Below are positions 33,000 through 46,878 of a DNA stretch of 64,000 bases, piece after piece. The DNA is from Welwitschia mirabilis. Its lineage: Eukaryota > Gnetophyta > Gnetopsida > Welwitschiales. The translations under genes and the position numbers were made by a program. The DNA lies in assembly GCA_051453625.1 (NCBI GenBank), contig JBOZIK010000001.1, forward strand, positions 454,143-518,142, read 5' to 3'. The notes below the pieces were generated by a model. The model did not search any database, was not told the origin of the DNA, and saw only the letters and a list, made by a program, of their open reading frames with translations. How positions within the stretch are numbered: the stretch's first letter is position 1; each line of letters opens with the position of its first letter.

Positions 33000-35400
33000 T
33001 GCCATTTTCAATCTGTCTGTATAGATTGGATTCATATTGAGCTTCATCACAGTCTCATTTTCAACATGAATTGAGATGGGTGGTGATATTTGTTCTTTTA
33101 TATCCTTCAAGATTTTATGTAGCTATCATAACTAACTAGCAATGCCTAGAATTGCTACATGTTATGCTTCTACAAATGATCATACAACAATCTCCTATTT
33201 GTGAGAAATAGGGCTTTCATAGTGTAAAATTAGAAATCTAGAAGTAGAAAGGCAGTCATCCTTATCTCCTTTCCAATTTGCCTTAACATAACCTTTTAGG
33301 GATTGCCATAAGAGGTAGTAAAAGAATAATTCTAAATTATTTGTACTTTTCCAATATCTTAGAATTACTTTTGCTAATGTCATGTGATTCTTTAGGGAGT
33401 GCTTTATGAAGCTTGATATCATATTTCCAACAAAGGTGATGTCAGTTTCATATCTATTACATATATTAGTTTTCCAGTTAACTTCTTGTATGGATTTGGA
33501 TCAATTCGCTCACTATTAAGTATTCTTGGATTGTTGCTCAGATTAAGTTGTACAATTTTAGGAATACATTAAGTCATACCAAATTCGTAAAGCAATACTT
33601 TTGTCCATTTCTTTTATGAGATGACAATCTTATCATCTTTTTGTGTGGTTTCAAATCCTAGAAAGAAGTGAGGTAATCCCGAAATTGACATTTTGAATTT
33701 ATAAGATAGCTTGTTTATTGATTCATCTATCTTGTTTTGTTTCTTCCCCATGATGATGATATCATTAACGCATAATATTATGATTACCATTAATCTTCCA
33801 TTCTCTCGGAGAGTATACAAAGGAAGTTCCAGTTTTGAACATATGAATCCTGCTAACAAAAGGTAAGAGTGTTTATTCCATTTTTGGCATATTTGTTTTA
33901 AATCACATAGGGCTCTCTTGAGTTTGCAAACTTTATTTCGATGCTCCTTCGACGCAAATTTTTTTGGTTGACATTCATAAACCTTCTCTTGTAGTTGTGC
34001 ATGGAAAAATGTGAATTGAAAAATGTAGGTTTTACATCTAGTTGAAAGGGCCTGCAATGATAATCGCATACTATGGATAATAAAGTTCTAACCATATACA
34101 TTTTGGTTGTAACTACCAAGTTCTTTGTCTTTATTCCTGTATTTATGTCTTTAACTATCAACATCGCCTTACACTTGTCAATAGAACCATAAGCCTTCAA
34201 CTTGTCTTGAAGACCCATTTGCTTTGTATATCTTTTCTACCTTGCGGCAAATTTATTAATCCCCAGGTTTCAATCGTCAAGCTTCTCCAGTGCATTTTGC
34301 CATTGTTTAACTTGCAATGCCTCTTCAATACTCATTAGTTTATGGATGTTGAACATAACCATAATAGGATATTCAAATATTAATTTTCTATCTTTTAATT
34401 GTTTATTCATTGTTTGATACACAATTTAAATCTCATTGTTTTTCAAGGACTTTGATTGGACAAGTACCCATGGAGGTTTGAGTTGAGAATGGTTTTTTTA
34501 AGGATTAGCTTCTTTATTAGTTAGTTTTAATTCATTTGTTGACACAGGATCATCTCAATTTGTTGTATCTTAGTGATTTCCTATTCGACTGGAATTTGCA
34601 GTTGTTTTTGTGGTCTTATAAATTCATTCCTGTGATCTTCACCTGTATGGACATCCTCTTCAATTTCTTCAACTAATATCTTGTTTGTCCATATAGTTGG
34701 CATTATAGTTTTTCACTTGAGGGCTTTCTCATCAAATTCAACATCTTTAGGGATCACAACATTCTTACCTTCCTTATTCCATACTCAATGGGCTTTTCCT
34801 ATCTTTGAATACCTTAGTAATAGTCCATGATCTTATAGCCAAATTTGCCTCTACTTTCTAGTGGGATACAGATATCACAACGTCACCAAATGGTTAAAGA
34901 TGATGAAGAGTATGTGATTTCTAAGAACACTTTCCTATAGTACATATTTTCCTAGACTTCCACGTGTATTCTATTTACTTTATAGTTTGTCATCTCTACT
35001 TCTTTTGGTAAGGGACCTTTGGAAGTATCCGTGTTATGCAAGCAAAACGAGTCTGAGATTTCATGTTTTATTTCATGTTGCTTTAGGTAATTATTGACTT
35101 CTATGCTACAATATTCTCCATTCTTATCAGATCTTAGACATTAAATCTTAAATGATTTTTTATTCTTTGTAAGTGCTTTGAATTCTTTAAAAGCTAAAAA
35201 TGCTTTTGACTTATCCTTAAAGAAATAAATCCAAGATATTCTTGTAAATTATCAATCCATGTAGCAAAATAAGCTTGTTGGGAATAATTGGTTCGATTGA
35301 TCCACAAATAACATTGTTGGTTAGTTTAAAAGGTATTTTGGTTTATGTCATGGATCGTGGAAAAGACCGTCTTATCATTTTATCCATCTTGTTTTTATAT
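33000..35400 (-). pseudogene. Ty1/copia integrase-RT-RNase H, decayed, LTRs not seen
   Basis: Minus strand. 35,300-34,850: FKALTKNKKSFKI-like region and LRSDKNGEYCSIEV (copia: LR.D.GGEY.S). 34,760-34,700: ..DVEFDEKAL (copia: RDV.FDE). 34,218-33,898: YGSIDKCKAMLIVKD (copia: GS..KYKARLVAKG). 34,069-33,614: VYECQPKKF, CKLKRALCDLKQICQKW (copia: LKKALYGLKQAPR.W), then the palm ILCVNDIIIMG where copia has YVDD (first Asp now Asn, codon 33,764-33,766). 33,422-33,195: LRYWKSTNNLELFF and WKGDKDDCLSTSRF (copia: LRYLKGT...L.Y, W.GD.DD..STSGY). Several stops and shifts. Confidence 0.8.
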
Positions 35401-36207
35401 CTAAAATCAAATATTTAGATAAATGCTTAGCTTTAATCAACGATATAATTCTTCACAATAACTCTTCAACACAATTTGACTTTTTGGAATAATTTGGTAA
35501 ATCAAGTAGGTTTTGGTTGTCATGGCTTCCTTATTGGAATGTGGTAGAGCTTTGGAATAATCAATCTAGTGTTGCCTATATATTTTATATGAGAAATTCT
35601 TCCTTAGTTAGTATCTACTACCAATCATTTGTTAAAAAATGGAGGAGTTGAGGAACTTCTCGTATCAAAACATTTGAAGATTTTCATGGCCCATTTAATT
35701 GGTGATGATATTAATATTATTCATCATCTTTATAGCGGAAAAAACCATCAGAATTCTTCGTTTTTAAATAAAATAAAATAAGATAAAATAAAAACATTTT
35801 TTTTTTAAAGAAGAGGTATAGAGTATTGTGGCTGCATGGAGGTTCCTTTCAAAAACTCTAACTACATATGGAACAAGAAGAATCTTGAATATAATGCTTG
35901 GTGAATGCTTCTTGGTTTTTATTATTCATATTGGTTTAGATCATTAACCAATTCTTTTTGAAACTTATCAAATTAAACATAAACATTTCAAATGGATGGA
36001 CGGATGGTTTTAATTTCTTAATTTGAAAGAAAAAGAAATCAAGAATGGTGAAAGATCGAAATTAAGAGTTCAAAGCAATTCTAGCTATCAAAGATGTTAG
36101 CTAATATTAAGCAAGATAGAAAATCCTATCTTACCTAGTATAGGCTAAATTGGAAAGATTAGAAGAATGATTTGATTTATCAAATTCAATAATTTCACTC
36201 AGGCTTA

Positions 36208-36316
36208 GCCTTTAACATCTTGGGTATGAATTATAAGCGAGACCTAGAAATTTGGTGGCAAACTCCTAAGTCGGCTTATAAATTTTCATCTATACAAGCA
36301 AACTTGTAATCTTGTT
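36208..36316 (-). repeat. family R repeat, copy on the minus strand
   Basis: Minus strand reads GTTTGCTTGTATAGATGAAA ... GCCACCAAATTTCTAGGTCT ... ATTCATACCCAAGA, collinear with 23,110-23,213. Confidence 0.6.
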
Positions 36317-36431
36317 GAGTGTGGCAAAGCTTCATATGAATTAAGTTGTTCAAAAAGCAAACAAAAAAAAAAAAAGGGCAGTTCAAGAGAAGATTCAAAG
36401 AGATGAGTGGATAGATGATTTAGATGATGAA

Positions 36432-36540
36432 GAAAGAAATTACATTAGGAGTTTTATTATCTATAGAAAGAAATTGCATTAGGATTTTCATCATCTAAGG
36501 AAAAAGAAAGAAATTGCATTGGGATTTTCATCGTCTATAG
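36432..36540. repeat. tandem repeat, 34-40 bp, 3 copies
   Basis: GAAAGAAATTGCATT..GGATTTTCATC starts at 36,432, 36,466 and 36,506. Confidence 0.85.
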
Positions 36541-37059
36541 AAACGAGAGTAGTCTTACTACTTTCAAATGGGAAAAAAATTAGTGAATCAAGGAAAGTGT
36601 TGAAAATTCTAAATATTCTGAAATGTATGCTACAAAGGAAAAATTATAATATTCTTTAAGTAAAAAAAAACCCATACCATGAGAAAAATTGTTGTACAAT
36701 GTTAAAAGAATTTATCAGCTAACTACAAAGAAATAAATATAATGACGTTAATATGGTCATTTAGCATGTTAATAGACAACTGGAAAATGTCAGGCTATGC
36801 ATTGTTTGTAAAAGGACATAAGAAAACTTTGTTTAAAATCAAGCCACACAGTTTTGTAGGTCCAAATAGTTTTTCTATTATTTATTTTGAATATTTTTTG
36901 GAGACTGTCAATAATTATTTGATCGTTACCTTCTAATGTTTTATAATTGAAATAGATTTGAAGTGTTTTTCTTTCACTAGCTAAATTTAATTTTAAAGGA
37001 AAAAAATGTTGATAATAATATTAGATTTTGGAGCAATAAGTCTATGTAATGTTGTTTGT

Positions 37060-37890
37060 AAAAAATGTTAAAGGTTTTTGAAAAACTATTGAATATTATT
37101 GTTCTAGTTCTGATCTCAAATGTGCAAGGAGGATTTGTGAAGGAAAAACATATTTTAAATCAAGTGAGTTTGGTTTGCAAAACCTTCCATGCAACTCACA
37201 AGTAGAAAAGACCTAATGTGACATTTAAACTAGATATGAGCAAAGCATATCATAAAGAAAGAGGACATTTTCTTGAAGCCCTTATTAAAACAAATTCATT
37301 TTTGAAAATTGAGACTAAAATTTTATTACGTTTTGAAAAATACCCAAGGGGTGCATTGGATAGAAGTTGTGCACCTCTTCATTTCACTCAATTATTTTGA
37401 AGGAGATTTGCATATATTTTAACTATAAAAATGGCATTTAAGAAGGTGGTATCTTGGAACTATTTTTTTCCTTCTTGTTGTTCAAGTTCTAGAAGCAACG
37501 ATTCACAAAGATTCAATGAATAATTCTTTAATGAGTATTTAAGTTGTAGAAATGTTTAATATGTTGATGACATCTTTATAAAATATAGAGGGAAAAATAA
37601 AGAATTTTCAAGATATTTGAGATAATTTACTATGCATTAATTAAATTTTCTATTTTAAATATTAATTTTTTAAAAATGTATCTTACAACTTTGACATGGA
37701 TCAAAAAGAAATTTATAAAATGCAAAAAGTTTCAAATTAATGAAACTAATGTAAAGAATTCTTAAAATTGCTAGAAAGAGTGAAGAAATAATCATGGAGC
37801 AATGCTTTTCACAAGAGGATCAAAAGATTAACAAAGTGCTAAGGTACTTTTCTTTCTTTAATAGAAAGAGTTCAATTGATACAAAGTTAT
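37060..37890 (+). pseudogene. L1-type LINE RT, left part, cut by the 17.4-kb element
   Basis: Plus strand: GGFVKEKHILNQVSLVCKTF (L1: GF..GR.I.DN......) then, after a stop, TFKLDMSKAYHKERGHFLEA (L1: LKLD.SKAYDRVEW.FL), keeping the first catalytic Asp. Further on a YVDDIF box at about 37,558-37,575 corresponds to the L1 F-A-D-D box. The sequence then runs to the GTTAT target site at 37,886-37,890. The right part continues at 55,302. It is on the opposite strand to the LTR element that splits it. Confidence 0.75.
37886..37890. other. target-site duplication GTTAT, left copy
   Basis: GTTAT directly left of the LTR. An identical GTTAT lies at 55,302-55,306 directly right of the other LTR. Confidence 0.85.
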
Positions 37891-38993
37891 TATTGTGGTG
37901 CGTATTTGTGTAAACGATTACGCTCATGAAGATCTTGTCATTCACAACTAAAAATAGATATCTGCACAATACAACATACTAATATAGACAATAGTTGACT
38001 TGAATGTCGTAATCCATCGAAGGCTTAGGCTAGAGCAAGAGAATTGATTTCAACCAAGAAACATTTTGTATTCAACTTACAGAAATAAATTGCAATGCAG
38101 GAAAAGTACAGTGCAACACACTTATGCAAAGTTAATCTAGGAAAAGGAAATAACAATGCACCTAAATTAGTAATTCTCAACCTTGACAAAGGTTGCCCTC
38201 ATAACCTATATCACTTAAGAAACTATCACCGGATCATAATCAACATAAACTATGAGAATTAAGAATAAACAAGCATAGGAAATAGAAAAGAAGTCTTTGT
38301 ATTACTCAAACCACATCCTTCTTACAAAGTAGTTGCACCTCAATGGAGGAAGCTCCATCCAACACCCAGGAAGACATCTGTCTACAACTACAAGGATGGC
38401 TTTTAGATCCTTCGATCTCCTATTACGAGAGTTTCTAGTGCAAACAAAGACAAGATGAAGTCGAGGTGAAATCGATACTTATTGACACAAAGCACTCAAC
38501 AACAAGACAGACAAACAGACGTAGGAACAACCGTAACGACCACGCCAAAATGACATATAGACAAGTGGCAGAAGTTAGGTGATGTCTAGTGAGACATTAC
38601 AAAAGGTATAATCTGACTGGTCGTTCAGACAATATAGGTGATGATGCCACCTCATAAATGATTCACGTCAGCTGCCAGATTGATCATAGTCAACATCCTC
38701 ATTGGCATCAACTATTCTATCATCTATACTATCATCCAGATGATGAGGTGAACAATGGATTCCTATAAGTCTTCATCCAATGCATTTAACCTCAATGTTT
38801 GCGGGAAATCTATCTAAAAAATGAGAAGTATTAGAAACTACTCTAAATACTGCAAAATGTTATAGAGATTGTGTGTTTTTGTCTCTTTCATCTCAATTCT
38901 CCATTATCATGGAAATCAAGCATATACCTGTCTAATATCCTGTAAAACTACTCAAAATATCTTATCAAATATATATAAGTTGGCAGCACAACA
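37891..38993 (-). repeat. 3' LTR of the 17.4-kb element
   Basis: 1103 bp. The minus-strand start is TGTTGTGCTG; the other end (plus TATTGTGG) has lost its canonical TG. Collinear with 54,201-55,301. Confidence 0.9.
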
Positions 38994-38999
38994 TAGCCC

Positions 39000-41900
39000 C
39001 CTACTTAGCATTATCAGTTCCTGACAAAACCAGGCGGTAAATCATGTTTATGAGCCAACTTGTTTAACTATAAAAACAACTAAGGTACTTAAGGATATTA
39101 TCTTAGAAAAATTTTCAAAAATCTCATATATACAAACTAAATTATGAGAAATTAGAAAACTGAACATTTCAGCTACTTTGAAAATCAGTCAAACCGTCGT
39201 CTGGATCGTCGTCTGGATGATGAGAGGGATGATAGGCTCAAAACAGGTCTTTGTAAATAGGAACCTGTGATAGAAGTTTTTTATATAGATAATCAGTAAA
39301 TGCACTAAAATCCTCCAACTGAATTATACAATAATGAAATAAAAGATCACCCAAATAAAATCAATCCTCATTAATCATATAAAAAAGACAGATAATCATG
39401 AAGATCAGATAAAGATAAGTACACCATAGTGACTAAAAAATGATATGTATATATAATCAGTGAGTTTCAGTACCAAAATATAGAGAATAGGAGATACAAT
39501 ATAAGACAAAATCACTCCCCTTATTGTTGCACAATGAATTCAGTCTGGGCAGCTGGCTTAGGTGTAGAGGGAGAAGAGGGAAGATGCTCAAGATTTGCAA
39601 GGAAATATAGGTTGAAGGATGTAGAAATAGATTGGACTGTCTCATCGCCTTGGACACATACAACCTCTGGTATATCAACTGCCACACTTTGCTGAATAGA
39701 AATAACACACTGACGCACGTCGATAATCTGGTCCTCAAAGTGCTAGGCTCTGCTCTCAATGGTTAGGATTCTCTACTCTAATGTCTGCATCCTCTGATCA
39801 AGAGCTTGGATCTTATGGTTAAGTATCTAGATACCACGATTAATGAAAGCTCTAATGATCTTAGTGATCTCTGCCAGGAGGGCTTGAATCTGCTCAAGTA
39901 TGGTTTCAACCGTAGGTCTCTATACCTAAGGTTGCCTTGCCTCTCTTGGTACCTGTATGCCCATATCCTACAAATAGTCAGCTGAAGTCTGGATGTGAGA
40001 TAAGCGATGTTCGCCAATGGGCTATGGTATCCCAAATTATTTGAAAAGAGCTAAGAAAAGGCATTTGTAACCTAGAGTTTGTAACTGATGTGCCTTAACC
40101 ATGGATTTGAGTCTTCTCCAAATACATGTGGGAAGGTCCATATGCTTTTCTTATCTGAACACTGCTAGAATATGAAGGTATGCGACCATCACATGACTAT
40201 TATAAAAGGATGAGCTGATGTTATGGATCATTCCTCTGTGTAATACTCTATATGTAAGGGCCAGTTGAGTGCAAAGAACCCCCTGTCTATCCATCGTAAG
40301 ATCTGTTGGTATATCTAGTATAGGGCCATATGCACAGTGCTTTCTAGTCCCATTGACTGAATAAATATTTAGACTCCCAAGCCCACCAAGATCTGTGACT
40401 ACTGCAATATGGGATGGGAGAATCACTATCTCGTGGTCGCGTATGTATGCTACAATCATGTCCACTAATTGATCATGAGCATCTGGTCTATGCTCAATGT
40501 GCATGGTGTTGAAAAATTCCCTCGTCTCCGAAACATAATAAGATCCATCTGCATCAGTAACCCATTTAAGTTAGATATTTGTGAGCCTCTAATCTACCTC
40601 AAGCTCTATGCGGCTCATAAAGATGGATATTGGCAGTCTGTATAGTCAATAGTTATCCGTGTTGAGGTGGTGGATGTGCTGGCTCCACACGCTCTATCTC
40701 TGGTGGCACTATCAGGCCCACCTCCTACTCTTGGCTTATTTAGATGTACGTGTATAGGGCCTACTCAGTTTAAGATACACAAAAACATCATGTGAAAATG
40801 AAAAGATACGTCAAAGTACGTCACATAGATGCACAATAATGACCCTAAAAAATCGATTAAAAAATATGAAAAATGCTGAAAATATGTCCTTCCCTCCCCC
40901 AAAAACTACAATACATCTCGAATTGCCTAAACATAAGGAAAAAAAATGCCAAACGTATGAAAATTTGAAAATTTGTATTTTAAGTGGGCTTACATATGGT
41001 AAAAATTCGAAGTTCTCAAATGAAAAATCTAATCTAGTAAAATCGTAGAACACATTGAACTAATCAATTTTGTGTAAAGGACCATGACGTTTCTACCTAC
41101 GGTTTGCAAGAAAATGAGTGTGAAAGATTAAAAATTAAAAACTCCTAGTAAAACACACAATTGATCATAACTTGTAAAATATGCAGTGAAATTAAATCCG
41201 TAAGTTCCAAATTAAAGAGCACGAAAAACTAAGCAACGTATGTGAAAATTACGTGTTAAAAGAATGAAAAATGAGAGAAAATTTGAAAAACAAGAGGGAG
41301 ACAGAAACATACCTCATTTTGACAAATTTAATAAAATCTCGGAAATCTGGACACAAAAGCAAATGGAACTAGAGACAAGATGCTAACATAGTCTAGAGGG
41401 GTTGTCGTCTCTTAAAGGAATGACAAAAAATGACAAAGAAATGAGTAAAAATAAAAGGAAAAGTGTTTAGATCGCAGTTATATTGCAGTGTCGTCTGGTC
41501 GCGTCGTCCGGACAACAGCCCTAGATGACTCTCAGAACAAATTAGACTGTCGTCCTCCTAGTGTCATCTAGATGATAAGGTAGATGATAGGACAACAAAA
41601 ATTATTTGTAAAAATAAAGATATTAGCTAACAAAATTAGGCTCAGGTATGTCATCAAAGTATCAGATTTTATCAGAAAACTCAGAAAAAATAGAAAATGA
41701 AAAAGAAAAACATGAAAATCGAGAGAAAAAGTAAAAACTCACAATAAGAGAAAAACTATGGTTGAAGAAAATGGACTATCTAGGCTAAAACCTAATAATG
41801 AAAGCTAAGAAAATGTGCTCAAATAGAAAAGTAAAATAACATGAAATTTAGAACTCCAAAAAGTACAAGAATATCATGAAAACCATGAAACAGAAAAGAT

Positions 41901-42400
41901 GGTCTTTTGAATTTAAATGCTAACTAAAAATGATATGAACATGAATGAACAAAAAGGAGACTCCTAAATGATAAGGCCCCATGTAAGAATGAGAAAATGC
42001 AAAAACAACTTTAAAATAACAAAATCAAAAACCAAAGAAACACAGAATGAAAATGGAAATAAGGAACAAGAAGAAGATTGCTTGCCTATCCTAAGTTATA
42101 ACCTAGCAAACTCCCAAGCAAGACATCATAAAGGCACCTGAGTAAAAATGCATGGCAAAATGTATAAAATCCATAAAGTTCCACTCGAAAAGGTAGTGGT
42201 TACGATGATACCAAAACTCAAGTGCTTAGAATAATGAATGACAATATGAAAAGCTACTAAAAAAAATGAACTCACCTGTTCTCACCCCATAAACACACCC
42301 AAATCCTCAAAAGTAAAATAATCAAGTGGGAATACCAAAAGTCTAGGAAATAAGCAATGCTTCTGATGACACCAAGAATACCACTGATCCCATGGCCTTA
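39000..42400 (-). pseudogene. 3' open region after integrase, possible env-like or extra ORF
   Basis: The minus strand holds several open frames (40,504-40,151, 117 codons; 40,035-39,778; 39,759-39,457) between the integrase and the 3' LTR. The position matches the env-like third ORF of Athila elements. I see no signal peptide or transmembrane segment that would prove an envelope, and no recognised domain. 40,800-42,400 is A-rich and without coding signal. Confidence 0.35.
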
Positions 42401-45400
42401 AAGTTTATTACAACTTTTTCTATGATGAGGGAAATGCAACCACAGTCAGAGGAGTAAGGACCCACAAAGCATGGCCAAGTAACCCCCAATGAAATTCCCA
42501 CAGGTACCAACATTGCCAAAGATTCCTCTCGAAAAAATTTACCTTGGTATGGTAGAACATCATAGTGACCATGTATTTTTCTTTAAGCACAAAATACAAT
42601 AGAACATGGTCATTATTTCTTTTTCTTTCCTTCTTTTTCTTTGAAAAAATTCCCATATGATCACACACTCAAAAAGATAACGATGAATAAGTGAGAAAAA
42701 AGACAGGAAAAAACACTTCTAAAACTAAAGATATTACACCATTAGAAAAAAAGCATAAGAACTAAGAAATATTCATTCAAAGTGAAGTCCATAGACATGG
42801 GAATGTTTTAAGATTGGATGAATCTAATCTTATCACTGTAAAATGCCCAAGTATGAATCTAGTTATGAAAACTTCATAAAGTAATATATAAGTCAAGTTT
42901 AAAAGATGCTCAGGTGATATTATAACATCCACTAAAGGAATAAGCTAAGAAAGAACTTAGACAATGATAGGGAAGAAGTTCTCCTCATTGAGGAAAACCT
43001 CTAAAATAAGTGCTTCTACTATGTTTATGGTTACATGAAAGATCCTTTGTATAGTTTTAACCATTGTCTATTAACTTTCTAAATCTCCTTAATCTCTAAA
43101 TCTAATATCTTAACAGAGCCATTAGAATGTGTTTGCTTTACAAGATAAGAACCTAACCATTTAGAAGTCAACTTGTTATTCAAAAGATGTACTCTAGTAT
43201 TTATAAAATAATAAGTTGATTTGGTTTAAACTTTTTATGAAGTATATTTTTATTATGTTTGAACTTATCTTGGACTTTATGGATTAATTGATGATGTATA
43301 GCATGAGTTTGTTTTACATCAAGTGATCTAATTAGGCTAGTATATATTTAAGGGTTTCATGAAGGTCCATAAGATTAATTTTATGAAAAGCATAATAAGA
43401 GTTACAACAAACATTAATAGGTAAAACACAAACTTTCTCATACACAAGTTCATAAGGTGAAAAATCAAAAGAAGTATGTCAAGTAGTATGATAAGATTAA
43501 AGAACATCATTAGGCTTAGAAGAAAAAGATTTCTTATTAGTATAGACAAGTATTTATAATACTTTTTTAATTTCCCTGTAGGCATTTTTAGCCTATCCAT
43601 TAGTTTGAGGATGATAAGCATAAGCTACTCTATGTTCTATTCTAATGGACAAAAGAAGTTTCTTAAAAATATAATTAATAAAATAAGTTTCTTGATCACT
43701 AATGATAATTCTAGGAAAACCAAATCTTTGAAACATATAAGTTCTAAGAAAATGACAAATACTTTAGGCATCATTCAAAGAAGTATAAATAGATTTAACC
43801 CATTTAGTCACATAATCTATAGCCACTAAAATGTAATTTTTATCATGATAAGGTGGGTGAATAGGGCCTATAAAATTAATAGCCTAACAATCAAAATGTT
43901 CATACTCAAGAATAGGTTTAAGGAACATCTCTCGAGTATGAATAATACTACCATAACATTGATAAGGATTACATCTTTTAGCAAAATCAAAAGAATCCTA
44001 AAAAAGAGAAGGCCAACAAAAACTAGAATGAAGAATTTTTCATAGCCATTTTCTATCAATTAAAATGTCTTTCACAAATATCACCATGATAAAGATGAAA
44101 GATTTCATATTTTCCCAATCAGGCACACATTTTTGCATAATTTGATCTTTATACCTACGATACAAATGTGGCTTTATTCATTCATAGTCACCTATTCTAT
44201 GGAGAAAAGATTTGAATTGATTATAAGTCCAATATTATGATGTTTTTATGGTAACTAAGTAATTAATAATACCTACATACTAAGGAGGAGGATGAGTAGA
44301 AGATATAGCCAAAAGTTGCTCATCCAACAAAGAATCATGAATAATAAAATCATTAGGAGGAGAAGAAAGAAAAGACAAATGATCATCAACACAATTATGT
44401 TTCCCTGCTTTATCAATGATGGTTAAATTAAACTCTTACATAAGGGGGATTCAATTAATCAACCTAAGACTAGAATCTTTCTTAGTTATGAGTAATGAAT
44501 AACAACATGATTAGTACAAACATTTATATGAAAATCTAAAAGATAATGTCTAAGTGTATCAAAGCAAAAGATGATGACTAACATCTCCTTCTCTATAGTA
44601 GTATAATTCATTTAAGTTTTAGACAGATATTTGCTATTGTAAGATATAAATTTAAAATCATTTTCATATTTTTGATAAAGTACCCCATCAATAGCAAAAT
44701 TACTCATATTACACATCAATTCAAAGTATTTTTCTCGATTAGATTCTATTAAAATAGGAACATAAGAGAGTTTATGTTTAAGCCTATCAAAAGCAAGTTG
44801 ATAAGATTTATTTCATTCAAATTTAGCTTTTTTTCTCTAGTAATGAGTGAAAGGGCTTACAAATATTTACATAATCAAGAATAAACTAATGTAAAAATCA
44901 TAATAACCAAAAAAGGTCTAACCTAGTCACATTTGAAGGGGGATTTAGGTTTTAAATAATACCAACTTTTTTAGAGCCCATCCTAATCCCGTCTTTTAAA
45001 ATATGGTGGCTTAAAACAATTCCACTTTCCACTAAAAATAAATTCTTTTCTCAACTCAAATGTATGCCACTAGAAGTACATTAATCAAAGACTTTCTCTA
45101 ACCATTCTCATGTTTGTTCAAAAGTTTTAGCATAAATAGGGAAGTCAACCATAAAAATTTCTATTAAATCCTCTAGCATATCAGAAAAAATACATGTTAT
45201 AGCATGCTAAAAAGTATTGGGAGCATTACAGAGTCTAAAAGGCATGCATCTAAAGAAAAAGTGCCAAAATGTAAAGTGAAAGTAGTTTTGGCTTAATCCT
45301 CACTAGTAATAAAAACTTGATTGTAATAACTATATCCATCAAGAAAATAATAAAATGCATGTCCCAAAATCCTATTAAGTATCTAATCAAGAAAAGGCAA

Positions 45401-46778
45401 AGGACAGTAATCTTTTTTGGTTACTTCATTTAATTTTCTGAAATCTATGCACATTCTTTTTTTTCCAAAGGAATAATCCACTTACTTTTAGCTATATCAT
45501 AAATGATTGTGGCATCCATTAATTTTATGATTTCATCCTTAACAACTTACTTAAAAACTAGATTAAGTCTATGGTGGGATTGCTTAATAGGTTTTTCCTT
45601 ATCCTCAAGGTAAATTTTATGTTAAAAAAAATTGTTATGAGGCTAAGTGAATGCATTTACTTTAGATTATAAAAGAGAGATTAAACTTTAATCTTATTGA
45701 GGAGAAATATTTCCATTAATTATCAAAGGCTTGTTTAGATCACTATTCAAAAAAATGTATTTCATTCCACTCGATAAGATTTTTAGATTCAGATTTGAAT
45801 TTAGATTTTTTTTTTGGTTAAATTTTTAAAAAATTTACTATCATCTTAGACTATTCTCTTAAGGTTAGTATTAAATGATCACACTCAAAATATGAAATCT
45901 TAGTTTTGATCAAATCTCAAACTTTTGCATAGTTAACAAACTTATTCTCTCTACTCTCCAAATTAAAATAATCAACTTCCAGATGATTAAAATCAAGTTG
46001 ATTTTTATCTAAGACATAAAATTTATCTAATTTTAGTTGATTATCAAACAAAATTAATTCATAAAGCATTAACCATCTCTCCTAAAGTGGACGATGCTAT
46101 AAAAATAAAGTTGGCTTTATTTCTTCTTCTATACTCAAATCATTTTCTAAATCTTTTTAAGATGCATTAAAAATATTTATTAAAAAATTCTTATTTTCTA
46201 AATAACACTCTATTAAACCTGTCCTCATATCTATAATACAATGGGCTATTATATAAAAATCTCTACCTAGAAGTAAAGAATAACCACCATTATGTTCAAC
46301 TTTTATCATGACAACATCAATGGGTTAGAAAGATTCTTTAACCAAAATGACCAAATCCTTAATCACACCTAATGATTTTTTAACAAAAGTATCAGCCAAT
46401 TCTAAAACAATCCTTGGAGACTTTATTCTATGTTTGAACCCAAGTCTTTAATAACTGTGCAAGGGCATAATGTTGACACTAGCTCCAATATTAATCAAGG
46501 CTTTCTGAATCCTTATATTTCTCTCTAAAGTAATATTAATACTTGCTGCTCCCAAATATTTAAACTTTGGACATTTCTGTAAAAATAAATTACCAGTGGA
46601 TTAAGCTAGGAAGACTTTACTAAGGATTATTTATTTTTATTTCCTCCTAATTAGGTCTTTTTATAACTTAGAATACTTAGGATTCTCTTGGAAAAGTTTT
46701 CAAAATGGTAAATTGATACTTACATTTTACATTAAGGCTTTTATATGTTCATAAAAAGTAGGATTCATGTTCAATCTA
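42400..46778 (-). pseudogene. pol block copy A: protease-RT-RNase H-integrase
   Basis: Minus strand. Protease at 46,580-46,440: LINIGASVNIMPLHSY, with the catalytic Asp now Asn (46,490-46,492). RT around 45,600-45,200, including the DGYSYYN-like block near 45,313-45,342. RNase H near 45,000-44,400. Integrase 44,150-43,330, where HPQTNG is followed by a stop and AKNAYREIK, so the family Glu is Lys (43,585-43,600). A right-to-left collinear copy of 46,879-51,970. It stops at the gap at 46,779. Confidence 0.75.
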
Positions 46779-46878
46779 NNNNNNNNNNNNNNNNNNNNNN
46801 NNNNNNNNNNNNNNNNNNNNNNNNNNNNNNNNNNNNNNNNNNNNNNNNNNNNNNNNNNNNNNNNNNNNNNNNNNNNNN
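46779..46878. other. assembly gap, 100 N, at the joint of the two pol blocks
   Basis: Left of the gap copy A ends just past its protease (matching 51,970). Right of it copy B1 begins at the sequence matching 42,588, the far end of copy A. The joint of the tandem copies is therefore exactly at a gap. Confidence 0.97.

Larger units (their letters stand above)
35401..37059. other. AT-rich spacer holding repeats only
   Basis: Apart from the repeats listed here, no domain is found. The 64-codon plus frame at 36,742 has no family. Confidence 0.4.
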
